A DNA stretch of 64,000 nt, taken from assembly GCA_016932255.1 (NCBI GenBank), contig JAFGDE010000005.1:31690-95689 (forward strand). The letters are read 5' to 3'. Each line of letters starts with the position of its first letter. The stretch's first letter is position 1. The DNA is from Candidatus Saganbacteria bacterium (GTDB lineage: Bacteria > Margulisbacteria > WOR-1 > O2-12-FULL-45-9). Positions 48,470 through 57,137 of the stretch are shown one piece after another. The translations under genes were made by a program, and so were the position numbers. The notes below the pieces were generated by a model. It saw only the letters and a list, made by a program, of their open reading frames with translations. It searched no databases and was not told where the DNA came from.

Positions 48470-49365
48470 TTGTTCTTGGCGATCGCCACCAGGGCATCGC
48501 CCCTCCCCTTGGATTCAACATGCTTGCGATACATGGCCTCAGCTTCTTCATAATCCGGATCGATGGAAAAGACCGGCTTTTCTATCTGCGGTTTGCCGTA
48601 CATCAGCCAGTTGCTCAGGTTTAAAAGACCATAACGCTGGACCGATCTGACGGATTCGATCGCAAAGCCAGCCTGTTTCAAACAAAACGACAGGCCTTTG
48701 TCATCAAAGTAATTTAGATGCGCCCTGATCCAGTAAAAATCATGATATTCCTTTGAATTATCCAGCAGCAGGTCGCGCACGTTGGGCACTTCGCAAATGA
48801 ATATCCCGCCCGGTTTCAGCAGCGCTTTGATATCCTTAAGAAAAGCGATCGGGTCAGCCACATGCTCAAGGACGTGGAACAGGGTCACCACATCATAGCG
48901 GCCGATGACCTCAGGCCCTTCTTTGACGTCATGGCCCAGGATCGCTCCAGGCGCCTGTCCCAGCGCCAGCTCTCTTCTTTCGCTGGATATTTCTAGCCCT
49001 TTGGCCTTTTTAAAACCGGACTTGATCAGAGCAGAAACAAAAAACCCGTAGCCTGCCCCGATATCCAGGATGGACTTGTCCTTGGCAGCAAGGGACCGGA
49101 TAAGTTCGACATGGCGGTCGGTATCATAACGCTGGTTTTGCTGCAGTTTCTCAAGATCGATCTGCTTGTTGCGGTTCTTGTCCTGCAGGTTCTTATCGTA
49201 AAAGGCCTTGTCGTCCTCTTCGGTCGGTTTGGGCAATAACTGTATATGGCCGCACTGACTGCACTGATAGACCTTGAAACGTTCTTTATCATCCCTGAGG
49301 CTGTCTTTGATCAGGCTGAACTCTCCCGAACTGCAGAGATTGCATTTTTCTTGGTCAGGCTGCAA
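48466..49365 (-). CDS. SAM-dependent methyltransferase with N-terminal zinc ribbon
   Basis: This 299-residue protein has Cys-x2-Cys pairs in KCNLCSSGEF and CSQCGHIQLLP (a zinc-binding head), then a class I SAM fold with ILDIGAGYGFFVSALIKSG, GLEISSERRELAL, VVTLFHVLEHVADP and GGIFICEVPN. The layout resembles sugar C-methyltransferases and other glycan-cluster methylases. It starts at TTG, chosen because GGAGGGG is six bases upstream; it overlaps wzx by 11 bases. Confidence 0.87.
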   Translation of the reverse strand: MQPDQEKCNLCSSGEFSLIKDSLRDDKERFKVYQCSQCGHIQLLPKPTEEDDKAFYDKNLQDKNRNKQIDLEKLQQNQRYDTDRHVELIRSLAAKDKSILDIGAGYGFFVSALIKSGFKKAKGLEISSERRELALGQAPGAILGHDVKEGPEVIGRYDVVTLFHVLEHVADPIAFLKDIKALLKPGGIFICEVPNVRDLLLDNSKEYHDFYWIRAHLNYFDDKGLSFCLKQAGFAIESVRSVQRYGLLNLSNWLMYGKPQIEKPVFSIDPDYEEAEAMYRKHVESKGRGDALVAIAKNK

Positions 49366-50827
49366 CTTTTTCCCCTCCTTGGAACATCATGATCACTCGC
49401 GAGATCTTTTCTTTTGTCATGATATTGCTCTTATAACCGACGAACAGAAAAGTGAGGCCGAGCATGACCTTCACCGCGTAGAGCAGATAATTGTTCGGAG
49501 CAAAGTCGTGCAGATAAAGCAGCAGGAAAGCGGAAGCAAGCACGCTCAAATACATCGGGGACAGGAATTTCCATTCATAAGCCACTTTATATAATCTTTG
49601 CCCAACAAGCACCAGTATCCCGTTCATGCCGATATAGGTGATCAAAGTGGCGAAGGCCGCGCCCATGATCCCCAGCTTCGGGATCAGCAGGATATTGGCC
49701 GCCACGTTGATGATCGTGCCGACGATCGTGATCGGAAAGATCAGGTAAGCTTTTTTGGAATAGGCGTACTGCAGCCCGATAAAAGCGCCGAAAATGTTCG
49801 AAGCAAAAGCGCAGGCAACGATGATAATGACCGGCACTGCTCCATAATATGACGGCGGCGCCATAATAAAGATGATCTCCCTGGAGAACAGGACCACCAG
49901 CATGATCGGGGACAATGTCAGATAGGAGAATAAAGTGAACAGTCTGCCGATGGCCTGTGACGCCGCTGGTCCCCGGTCAAAAGCTTCTTTATAAAAGACC
50001 GGCTGAAAGGAATTCCAGGCCGCTGCCACAAGATTGAACAGCATCAAGCCGATATTCTGGCCGATATTATAGACACCGACCGCGGAAAGAGAGAGCATGC
50101 TGTTCAACATATACTTATCAAAATACTTATTGATTATGCCGGTGAATGATTTAGGCACCAGCTGCAGGCCGTAAGATATGTTCTCGAACAGCACCTTGCG
50201 GTCAAAGCTGAACGCGTACTTAACGTTGAAACGGAAGAACAGGATCGAGCCGACGATCGAAACCGCGGTCAGCGAACCCCAGAGCGGGCCCATATAAGAC
50301 AGCTTGAAGAACCAGACATAGAACAAACTGAAAGCCGACCCCAGGATCATCTGCATCAAAAGGAAAAAGGCGTACTCTTTGGCCCTTTCCATGCACTGAT
50401 AAAGGTTGAGGTAAAAAGTGACTATCCTGCCCAGGAACGTGGCCACAAAAGCGACCATCACAGCATTGCCATAGCCACCCTGCTGGAAAATGACCTGAGC
50501 GATAAGATCCTTGAACAGAAAAACGACCGTGCAGGAGAAAAGGAACATCATGAAGAGGAAGACCTGGGTCGAGGTGACCAGAGACCGAAGTCTGGCCTCA
50601 TCCGTCCTGTAGACGAAATAGCTCCTTCTGGTGGCTTCAGCCGAGCCCAGGGCGAACACGCTCACGGCCATGACCGGAAAGATGAGCGACATGGCCACGA
50701 TACCGTAATCCATCGGCGTCAACAGCCTGGTCATGATCGGCATGGTGATCAGGCCGACAGTATAACCGACCAGGCTCGGCGCCGAATAGACAAAAATATT
50801 CTTTATATGCCGGTCCTTTATCGACAT
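49355..50827 (-). CDS. wzx: Wzx-like lipid-linked oligosaccharide flippase
   Basis: This 490-residue protein of the polysaccharide transporter/MOP superfamily has about 12-14 membrane segments. The N-terminal IFVYSAPSLVGYTVGLITMP and MTRLLTPMDYGIVAM segments and the later SLSAVGVYNIGQNIG are typical. It would flip undecaprenyl-linked repeats across the inner membrane before polymerisation. The start shares one base with the preceding stop (TAATG). Confidence 0.9.
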   Translation of the reverse strand: MSIKDRHIKNIFVYSAPSLVGYTVGLITMPIMTRLLTPMDYGIVAMSLIFPVMAVSVFALGSAEATRRSYFVYRTDEARLRSLVTSTQVFLFMMFLFSCTVVFLFKDLIAQVIFQQGGYGNAVMVAFVATFLGRIVTFYLNLYQCMERAKEYAFFLLMQMILGSAFSLFYVWFFKLSYMGPLWGSLTAVSIVGSILFFRFNVKYAFSFDRKVLFENISYGLQLVPKSFTGIINKYFDKYMLNSMLSLSAVGVYNIGQNIGLMLFNLVAAAWNSFQPVFYKEAFDRGPAASQAIGRLFTLFSYLTLSPIMLVVLFSREIIFIMAPPSYYGAVPVIIIVACAFASNIFGAFIGLQYAYSKKAYLIFPITIVGTIINVAANILLIPKLGIMGAAFATLITYIGMNGILVLVGQRLYKVAYEWKFLSPMYLSVLASAFLLLYLHDFAPNNYLLYAVKVMLGLTFLFVGYKSNIMTKEKISRVIMMFQGGEKVAA

Positions 50828-51375
50828 TACTGGCGTTTACCGTCCTTTAGCAGGCCGAACCATAAAAAGTCGACGTACCTGTCGCCGAACTTTTCCCTTT
50901 CCTTTAAGCGGCCCTCCTCAACAAACCCAGCCTTATTGAACAGGCTGATCGAAGCGGCGTTCTCAGCGTTGATGCCAGCCTCCACCCTGCGGAGCTTGAG
51001 CACGGCAAATGCCAGATCGACCGCCGCCTGGAGCGCTTCGCTGCCATAGCCTTTGCCCCAGAACGACTTATCGCCGATCGCGATACCGATCGCCCCGACC
51101 CCGCTGCGCCGGTTTATTGACGAGAAGGTGATATTGCCGATATGCTTCCTGCTGGCCTTATCGAATATGCCCAGCAGCAAGCGGTTGTCATCGCCGTCGT
51201 AAGAGGCGACATATTTTTCCACCATCTGCCTGTCCTGAGCACCCCCGCGGACGGACAAGAAACGGTTGACCTCAGGATCGTTGAGCCAGTTGATATAGGC
51301 GTCCGTTATATCGGTCACCGCTAACTGCTTAAGATATATCCGCTTGTTCTCGATCATCACCGGTCGTCCGCTCAC
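50827..51375 (-). CDS. GNAT N-acetyltransferase, RimJ/RimL-like (PseH-like)
   Basis: This 182-residue acetyltransferase has the RIYLKQLAVTDITDAYINWLND start, ISIGDKSFWGKGYGSEALQAAVDLAF (acetyl-CoA loop) and ENAASISLFNKAGFVEEGRLKE, the RimJ/RimL-type pattern. Next to a NeuB-type synthase it probably N-acetylates an amino-sugar precursor. It starts at GTG, supported by AAGGAG eight bases upstream; the ATG at 51357 has no such site. Four bases separate it from the next GNAT gene upstream. Confidence 0.85.
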   Translation of the reverse strand: MSGRPVMIENKRIYLKQLAVTDITDAYINWLNDPEVNRFLSVRGGAQDRQMVEKYVASYDGDDNRLLLGIFDKASRKHIGNITFSSINRRSGVGAIGIAIGDKSFWGKGYGSEALQAAVDLAFAVLKLRRVEAGINAENAASISLFNKAGFVEEGRLKEREKFGDRYVDFLWFGLLKDGKRQ

Positions 51376-51379
51376 CGTA

Positions 51380-51964
51380 CTATCTCCTTGACGGAAGCTT
51401 TTTGCTCCCGGCCTTTTTTGCCGCGCCCTTGCCTTTGCTCCAATCGGACGCCAGGATCGACAGGATATACGAATCGACCCATTTGCCGTCGTAGTAATAG
51501 TTCTGCCTCAGCACGCCGTCGACCTTCAGACCGATCCTGTCGTAAAGCTTCTTCTTCTTTGTGTCAAAGACATAGATCTCGGTCCAGATCTTGTTCAGGG
51601 ACAGGGCATTAAAGGCATAATCGAACAACAGGGCGCAGGCTTCTTCGGCATAGCCTTCTTCATCTATATAGGAATCCTTCCAGCCGATATAGAGCGACAG
51701 ATCGGCATGGCGATGGACCCAGTTGACATAGACCAGGCCGCAGCAGCCCAGTAATTCATTGTCCGAGCGCCGCCGGATCGAGAACATGATGGTCGTCGGA
51801 TCATTATTGACCTTCTCATTGAACCAGCGCTCCTGCTGGGCCATGTTCAATTCCCTGTATTCCCGGAAATGTTTGCGGAATTCCTCCTTATTACGCCAGG
51901 CCAGCAACTGCTCCAGATCTCCCCGCTCAACAGCCGTCAAGACAACTTTCTTTCCCGTTTGCAT
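51380..51964 (-). CDS. GNAT N-acetyltransferase, RimJ/RimL-like (second copy)
   Basis: This 194-residue protein has LEQLLAWRNKEEFRKHFREYREL, ELLGCCGLVYVNWVHRHADLSLYIG, DEEGYAEEACALLFDYAFNAL and KLYDRIGLKVDGVLRQ. It is a divergent paralogue of the gene that follows. The C-terminal 20 residues are basic and look disordered. The start shares a base with the NeuB stop. Two acetyltransferases in a row suggest two amino groups on one sugar, as in pseudaminic- or legionaminic-type acids. Confidence 0.83.
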   Translation of the reverse strand: MQTGKKVVLTAVERGDLEQLLAWRNKEEFRKHFREYRELNMAQQERWFNEKVNNDPTTIMFSIRRRSDNELLGCCGLVYVNWVHRHADLSLYIGWKDSYIDEEGYAEEACALLFDYAFNALSLNKIWTEIYVFDTKKKKLYDRIGLKVDGVLRQNYYYDGKWVDSYILSILASDWSKGKGAAKKAGSKKLPSRR

Positions 51965-53028
51965 TATTTGAGCACCTCCATTACGACCGGATCATCCGCG
52001 CTTACGTCCTGCGTTAACTTTTTGCTCACGACCTTGTCCATTTCATAAGGGGCAACGCCGTTCCTGTCCAGCGGCCGAAGGGAAATAAGGTCCGCCTTGG
52101 CAATAACTCGGCCGCTCTTCAGGTCTTTGGCGAACCTTAAGCCCCGCCTTTGCAGGTAATAAGAGTCTTGTTCGTTCTGTTCGACCTTCTTGACGCCGTC
52201 GCCCAGGGAAAGATAAAGCTCGTTCGCGCGGTCGACCATCTCCCGCCAGGACACCGGGTTCATGGCAAAGCGGTGGTCAGGCCCTTCGCGGGAATTATCG
52301 TCACTAAAATGCTTTTCAAACACGACCGCTCCCAGGGCAACGGCACCGAGCACCGTGGCATGGCCGTGGGTATGGTCGGACAGGCCCAGAACAGCATCAG
52401 GATAACGCTTGGCGAACGTCCTCAGGACATTTAGATTGATGTACTTGAAGTTCTCCGGCACCGCAGTGTAATTGGTATTGCACTGCATCAGGACCAGTTC
52501 TTTGGTGTGGCGGCCCAACAGTTCCATGGCACGGTCAACATCTTCCAGGCTGGAAGCCCCGGCAGCCAGTATCACCGGCTTGCCCTTCCTGGCGATATAA
52601 TCGAGGATCTCCAGCCAGGTGATATCGCCGGAACCGACCTTGTACACGTCCAGATACGGGTCAACGCGGTCCACGGACTCAAAATCGTACGGACTGGTAA
52701 AATAGTCGATCCCCACTTCATCGCATTTCTTTTTCAACTTCTCCGTCCAGTCAAAGGGGATGCTGGCGTCCTGATAGGTCTCAAAGACCGATTTCTTCCA
52801 TTTTGACTGATGCGAGAGCTTTGAACCCAAAGAATCGAACCCTTTTCTGCTGACGATCTTCGCGGCCTGGAAATTCTGGAACTTCGCGGCATCAGCGCCT
52901 GCTTTTTTAGCCAGATCGATCAGCCGGAACGCCCGGTCCAGGTCGCCGTCATGGTTGGCAGCGATATCCGCGATAAAATACAACGGCTCGCCCTGACCGA
53001 TCATTCGCTTGCCTACTTTAAATTTCAT
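51964..53028 (-). CDS. NeuB/PseI-family nonulosonate synthase with SAF domain
   Basis: This 354-residue protein condenses phosphoenolpyruvate with a six-carbon amino sugar. The N-terminal barrel has FIADIAANHDGDLDRAF, AKFQNF, DYFTSPYDFESVD, KVGSGDITWLEIL, LAAGASSLEDV, CNTNYTAVPENFKYINL, LGLSDHT and EKHFSDD. The C-terminal SAF (antifreeze-like) domain is about 290-354. All are diagnostic of the family. Whether the product is sialic, legionaminic, pseudaminic or another acid is open. ATGA overlap with the RmlD-like gene. Confidence 0.92.
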   Translation of the reverse strand: MKFKVGKRMIGQGEPLYFIADIAANHDGDLDRAFRLIDLAKKAGADAAKFQNFQAAKIVSRKGFDSLGSKLSHQSKWKKSVFETYQDASIPFDWTEKLKKKCDEVGIDYFTSPYDFESVDRVDPYLDVYKVGSGDITWLEILDYIARKGKPVILAAGASSLEDVDRAMELLGRHTKELVLMQCNTNYTAVPENFKYINLNVLRTFAKRYPDAVLGLSDHTHGHATVLGAVALGAVVFEKHFSDDNSREGPDHRFAMNPVSWREMVDRANELYLSLGDGVKKVEQNEQDSYYLQRRGLRFAKDLKSGRVIAKADLISLRPLDRNGVAPYEMDKVVSKKLTQDVSADDPVVMEVLK

Positions 53029-53897
53029 TGTCCTGCTCTCCTTGTTTTTGCCAGCAACCCGATCTCTTCCTCGACTTCGGGCAGCCTGCCGAATATGCCG
53101 ACCGCTTTTCGGACATCTAATCCCGTGTTCTTGGGCCGGCGCACAACAGCGTCCGCCTGTTCGCTTTTAACGACCAGTGCTTCATTAAGACCGAACGCCC
53201 TGGCGAATCGAGAACTGAATTCATACTTGGTGACCGGCTTGAGCGAACCGATATGAAGAACGCCCTTATACTCATTGCCCAGAAGCTCGGCCAGATAATT
53301 GGCCATGGAATTGACCGATATCGGACTGAAGACCGCATTGGTAAAGCCTTTGATCGGCTTGCCTCCGGCCAGTTGTTCGTACAGGCCCTGCACCATATAC
53401 TGCCCCTGCTTCCAGCCGATAATATCGGTACGGACGATCACATGATCCGTTGCATATTTTTTGACCATATCTTCAGCCGCCAGTTTTGTCCTGGCATAGG
53501 CATTAAGCGGGCGGGGCTGGTCCACTTCAGAATAATTTCCTTTTTTCCCGTCGAACACGGCTGCTGTTGAGATATGTACCAGCCTGATCTTTGAACCGCA
53601 GGCCCTGGCGACATTTGCCGCGGCCCGGGCATTGACAGCCTCCGCCTTGTCAGGCTCTTTTTCACACAGTTCAACATTGGTCAGCGCGGCGCAATTAATG
53701 ACATAATCCGGCTGAAGCCCATCGATAGCGGCAACGACCTTGCTCCCGTCCGTCAGGTCAAGAGAGAGCATCTGCGACACCCCTTCTCCACCCGGCCGGA
53801 CATCCAGGCTAAAGAGCTCAAAACGCCCCTTTAATTCAGCGACTATGGCGCTGCCCAGCATTCCCGAACTTCCTGTTATCAGCAGTTTCTTTTTCAT
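53025..53897 (-). CDS. RmlD-like NAD(P)-dependent sugar reductase (SDR)
   Basis: This 290-residue extended SDR of the dTDP-4-dehydrorhamnose reductase family has LLITGSSGMLGSAIVAELKG, NCAALTNVELCEKEPDKA (a family hallmark), HISTAAVFDGKKGNYSE and the catalytic YARTKLAAE. Between a class III aminotransferase and NeuB, it may reduce or dehydrogenate the amino-sugar precursor rather than a dTDP-sugar. This protein type does not occur in the textbook Pse or Leg pathways. Confidence 0.85.
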   Translation of the reverse strand: MKKKLLITGSSGMLGSAIVAELKGRFELFSLDVRPGGEGVSQMLSLDLTDGSKVVAAIDGLQPDYVINCAALTNVELCEKEPDKAEAVNARAAANVARACGSKIRLVHISTAAVFDGKKGNYSEVDQPRPLNAYARTKLAAEDMVKKYATDHVIVRTDIIGWKQGQYMVQGLYEQLAGGKPIKGFTNAVFSPISVNSMANYLAELLGNEYKGVLHIGSLKPVTKYEFSSRFARAFGLNEALVVKSEQADAVVRRPKNTGLDVRKAVGIFGRLPEVEEEIGLLAKTRRAGQ

Positions 53898-53900
53898 TTA

Positions 53901-55208
53901 TCAGGTCAATCTCTTAAAGCCGGAATGACAGACCGGGCCTTTCAAAAGTTTTTCAGGCGCTCCTTCAGCTATTGCCCGGCCGATAAAGGCAAAGGCTTCT
54001 TCCGCTGCCTTTAAATAAGCGGCGATATGGTCATCCTTGTGGGCGTAGGAAGCATAAAAAGCCGTTGTGGCCAGAAAGCCCTTTTCCAGCATTACTTGCG
54101 TGAACAGGGTCTTCAGGACCATCGGCTCCTTGTGCTTAAAATCGAAATGGACCAATGGATCGATGCCCGCTATCTCGATCTTAAGGCCATGTCTGTCAGC
54201 GGCTTCTTTCCAGCCGTCACGGACCTTTTTGCCGATCCTGATCAGATGTTCGGGCACATTGTTCTTGCTCAATTTCTTTATGGTCGCGATGCCGGCCACC
54301 GGCCCTATCCTGTCGGTCCAGTAAGTGCTGCTGATAAAACTGTCCTGAGCCACTTCCATGACGTCTTTCTTACCGATGATGGCCGCCATGGGAAAGCCGT
54401 TGCTGATCGCTTTGCCGAACACAGCGATATCCGGATCAAAAGCATATTTCAGATGGGCGCCGCCCAGATTCAGGCGCCAGCCGGCAGTTATTTCGTCCAG
54501 CACCAGCACGATACGCTGATCAGTGGCCGTTCTCTTCACGGCCTCAATGAATTCCGGACGAGGCTCGTGGTTCCTGATCGTTTCCAGCACGATGGTGCCG
54601 ATCTTGCCCTGGTTCTGTTTGACTTGCTGCAGGAAACCTTCCGTATCGTTGTATTTGAACGGCAGAGTTGTCCCTTTCAAACCCCTGGGAACGCCAAGCG
54701 GGTTCAAGCCAGGCAGGAGATGCCCGTCCAAGGACATGTTGTCCGCCAGGTTGGCGGACAGGTACCAGTCATGCCAGCCGTGATAGCCGCAAAAAAGCAC
54801 CAGGTCCTTGCCAGACCTGGCGCGGGCGATCCTGACCGCGACCGACATCGCCTCCCCTCCGGTCCTGGCGTAACGCACCATGCCGGCCCAGGGATGCAGT
54901 TCACACAACAGCTCGGCCAATTCCACTTCCTCGGGACAGTTGAGCGTGGACATCGAACCCTTGTCCGCGGCTTCCTTGACAGCTCGGTTAACATCATCGT
55001 CCGCATAGCCCAGAACGCAGGCGCCGATGCCCATATAGCTCATATCGACATATTTCTTGCCGTCCAGGTCCCAGATCTCGCAGCCCTTGGCCTTGTCATA
55101 ATAAGCCGGCCACTGGTCCGGCAGGAACATCTCCGGCCGCTTTGAGAGCAGCTGTGTGCCGCCTGGTATGATCTTTTTTGCTCTTTCGTATAATTCCTGC
55201 GATCTCAC
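53901..55208 (-). CDS. Class III aminotransferase, glutamate-1-semialdehyde-mutase-like
   Basis: This 435-residue PLP enzyme has IIPGGTQLLSKRPEMF, YMGIGACVLGYADDDVNRA, RTGGEAMSVAVRIARA, GYHGWHDWY, VLDEITAGWR and the PLP lysine in VFGKAISNGFP. Proteins of this group occur in surface glycan loci and are thought to transaminate sugar intermediates instead of making 5-aminolevulinate. It takes the place of a PseC/DegT-type aminotransferase, none of which is in the window. The start is GTG with GAGGGGTGA upstream. Confidence 0.88.
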   Translation of the reverse strand: MRSQELYERAKKIIPGGTQLLSKRPEMFLPDQWPAYYDKAKGCEIWDLDGKKYVDMSYMGIGACVLGYADDDVNRAVKEAADKGSMSTLNCPEEVELAELLCELHPWAGMVRYARTGGEAMSVAVRIARARSGKDLVLFCGYHGWHDWYLSANLADNMSLDGHLLPGLNPLGVPRGLKGTTLPFKYNDTEGFLQQVKQNQGKIGTIVLETIRNHEPRPEFIEAVKRTATDQRIVLVLDEITAGWRLNLGGAHLKYAFDPDIAVFGKAISNGFPMAAIIGKKDVMEVAQDSFISSTYWTDRIGPVAGIATIKKLSKNNVPEHLIRIGKKVRDGWKEAADRHGLKIEIAGIDPLVHFDFKHKEPMVLKTLFTQVMLEKGFLATTAFYASYAHKDDHIAAYLKAAEEAFAFIGRAIAEGAPEKLLKGPVCHSGFKRLT

Positions 55209-55251
55209 AGATAATCACCCCTCATATCTATTTGGGAACTTTGACGGATCA

Positions 55252-56133
55252 TCAGGCCCGACGCTCGTTCGTCGACTCAGGGAACAGCTTACCCATAGCC
55301 CGATAAAAGACATCGGGCGGGACCATGCGCTTATGCTCATCAAGGATCACATACTTCCTGCCCGACCTGACGACGGAATACAGCGGACTTTCCATCAGGT
55401 TGGCGCTCTGCTGCTCGCAGCCTTTGATGCCGACCTGCATGTTCATCTTGCCGACCATCGGATTATCATCAAGCCAGGTGTAGACCTCTTTTAACGTGAG
55501 CGGCTTGCCGTGATAAAGGGCCTCATATATCTTGCGGATCATCTCGATATCGATGGCCTCATCGATGGTCAAACGGTATTCGGGCCGGCAAAGGTCAACC
55601 TCGATCTCCTTGCGCAGGGTCTTGAACTCGGATATATTCTCCTTGATATATGAAGTGATCGCCGCTCCGCGGTAATGATCGTGCACTTTGCACAGCGCCT
55701 TGTAGGAGATAAGCTCGGTCAGCGTCCCCTGGATCATGGTCATATTGCCGACAAAGATATAATCCCGGAACTCTTTATGGAAGTCCCTGACGAACTCGGA
55801 AGTGCTGTCGATATCAAAGATCGGGGAATCGCAGGTCACCCGGATCACGGCGTCAGCCTTTTCCCGTTCGCAGAGCTTGATATGACGGTCAACGATATCC
55901 TGCTCGGCGCCGGCGAACCAGCCGCAGTCCAGCCTTTCCGCTTCTTCGATCAGGGCCTTGTTCAGAGGATCGCTCGATGTGGCCAGAAAGACACCGTCCA
56001 GGCCCTCAACGTGCTTCATCCGCTCGACGTGGTGCTCAAAAACTGATTTGCCGGCCATTTTCTGCAGGACCTTGCCGGGCAAACGGGTGGAAGCCATACG
56101 GGCCGTGATCACACCTAAGACCTTTTTCTTCAT
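55252..56133 (-). CDS. SpsF-like cytidylyltransferase
   Basis: This 293-residue protein of the SpsF/PseF group has VLGVITARMASTRLPGKVLQ (the CTP loop), FLATSSDPLNKALIEEA, DIVDRHIKLCEREKADAVIRVTCDSP and RLTIDEAIDIEMIRKI. It would activate a nonulosonic acid with CTP. About 50 residues at the C-terminus, including YVILDEHKRMVPPDVFYRAM, go beyond the usual domain. Start has CAGGAGGTTGATCCG. A 43-base gap to the aminotransferase is one of the longer ones in the locus and has nothing recognisable except that gene's ribosome binding site. Confidence 0.87.
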   Translation of the reverse strand: MKKKVLGVITARMASTRLPGKVLQKMAGKSVFEHHVERMKHVEGLDGVFLATSSDPLNKALIEEAERLDCGWFAGAEQDIVDRHIKLCEREKADAVIRVTCDSPIFDIDSTSEFVRDFHKEFRDYIFVGNMTMIQGTLTELISYKALCKVHDHYRGAAITSYIKENISEFKTLRKEIEVDLCRPEYRLTIDEAIDIEMIRKIYEALYHGKPLTLKEVYTWLDDNPMVGKMNMQVGIKGCEQQSANLMESPLYSVVRSGRKYVILDEHKRMVPPDVFYRAMGKLFPESTNERRA

Positions 56134-56137
56134 CGGA

Positions 56138-57130
56138 TCAACCTCCTGATATCTTTTCCCATATCTTGCTTTGGGACGAGCGTTCTGCGGCCAGGGCGAT
56201 CTTCAAGACCTCTTTAGCGCGGGACAGGGAATTGAATGTCTGTTCGCCGGAAGCGATGCAGCCGAAGAAATATTTGATCTCATCGATATACATCTCGTTA
56301 TAATAGATATCCAGCGGCAGGTCTTTCCAGGCCCAGTCCCGATTGTTAACGCCGATCCAGCCGATCTTACCCAGGACAAAGTCCCAGAAGATCGTTGCCT
56401 GTTCGCTGACGACCTTGCATCTGCGCGAATAGCCATGCTGAAGATAGTCCATATGGATGGCACAGCGCACTCCGGACCTGAATTTCACGATCAGATCAAC
56501 GGCATCGCCGGTATCGAGCTTAAGATCGGAAGAAAGTATCTTTTTCTCGCAGAAGACCTCGTCGGCGTCGCCGAAGAACCAGGCCGCGGAATCGATCTCA
56601 TGTATCATGTCAAAGAGGATGTTCCCACCCATGCTGCGGTTGGCCATATAATTCGAGCGATAGTTCTTTTTGGCAAACGGCAGATAGTAGCCGAACTCAA
56701 AGTCGGCCCAGAGCGGCCGGCGATGGTCAGGATCGTTCTGAACAACATCATGGATATAAGCCAGGGCCGGATGGAAGCGCATGTTGCAGCCGACCAAGGT
56801 AATAAGCCGCCGTTTGGCCGCCTCCCCGATCAATTCATCGACGCCGTTCATGTTGAGCGACAAGGGTTTTTCAATGAATAAATGGCAGCCTGCTTGCGCA
56901 CAGGCCAGCGCCGGAGCGATATGTCCGTTGCTGTAATTACAGATGAAGGCGGCCTCCGGCTTGCTCTTCAGGGCCGCTTCCAGTGACGTGTAAGAGCCTT
57001 TCACCAGGTCGGCCACTCCGCGCAGGTTCTCTTCATTGATATCAAAGGCGTGGACTTCATGGCCCAGGCTGGCAAGGTTCCTGACATGCCTGGCGCCGAT
57101 CGAACCAACACCTATCACAAGGACCTTCAC
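56138..57130 (-). CDS. Gfo/Idh/MocA-family NAD-dependent sugar oxidoreductase
   Basis: This 330-residue protein has the dinucleotide-binding GVGSIGARHVRNLASLG, FIEKPLSLNMNGVDEL with the conserved Glu-Lys-Pro, GCNMRFHPALAYI, and RSMGGNILFDMIHEIDSAAWFFG carrying the family's Gly-Gly and His. It is the type found beside SpsF and NeuB-like genes in flagellin/glycan loci. The start is the GTG at 57130, preceded by AAGGAG; the open frame continues to 57241 but that part overlaps the radical SAM gene. Confidence 0.88.
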   Translation of the reverse strand: MKVLVIGVGSIGARHVRNLASLGHEVHAFDINEENLRGVADLVKGSYTSLEAALKSKPEAAFICNYSNGHIAPALACAQAGCHLFIEKPLSLNMNGVDELIGEAAKRRLITLVGCNMRFHPALAYIHDVVQNDPDHRRPLWADFEFGYYLPFAKKNYRSNYMANRSMGGNILFDMIHEIDSAAWFFGDADEVFCEKKILSSDLKLDTGDAVDLIVKFRSGVRCAIHMDYLQHGYSRRCKVVSEQATIFWDFVLGKIGWIGVNNRDWAWKDLPLDIYYNEMYIDEIKYFFGCIASGEQTFNSLSRAKEVLKIALAAERSSQSKIWEKISGG

Positions 57131-57137
57131 GCTTTGC

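Noticed and set aside
54027..55145. 372-codon plus-strand open frame opposite the class III aminotransferase
   Set aside because: Antisense shadow of a gene with clear PLP-enzyme motifs; the translation is low-complexity in character and without a start signal.
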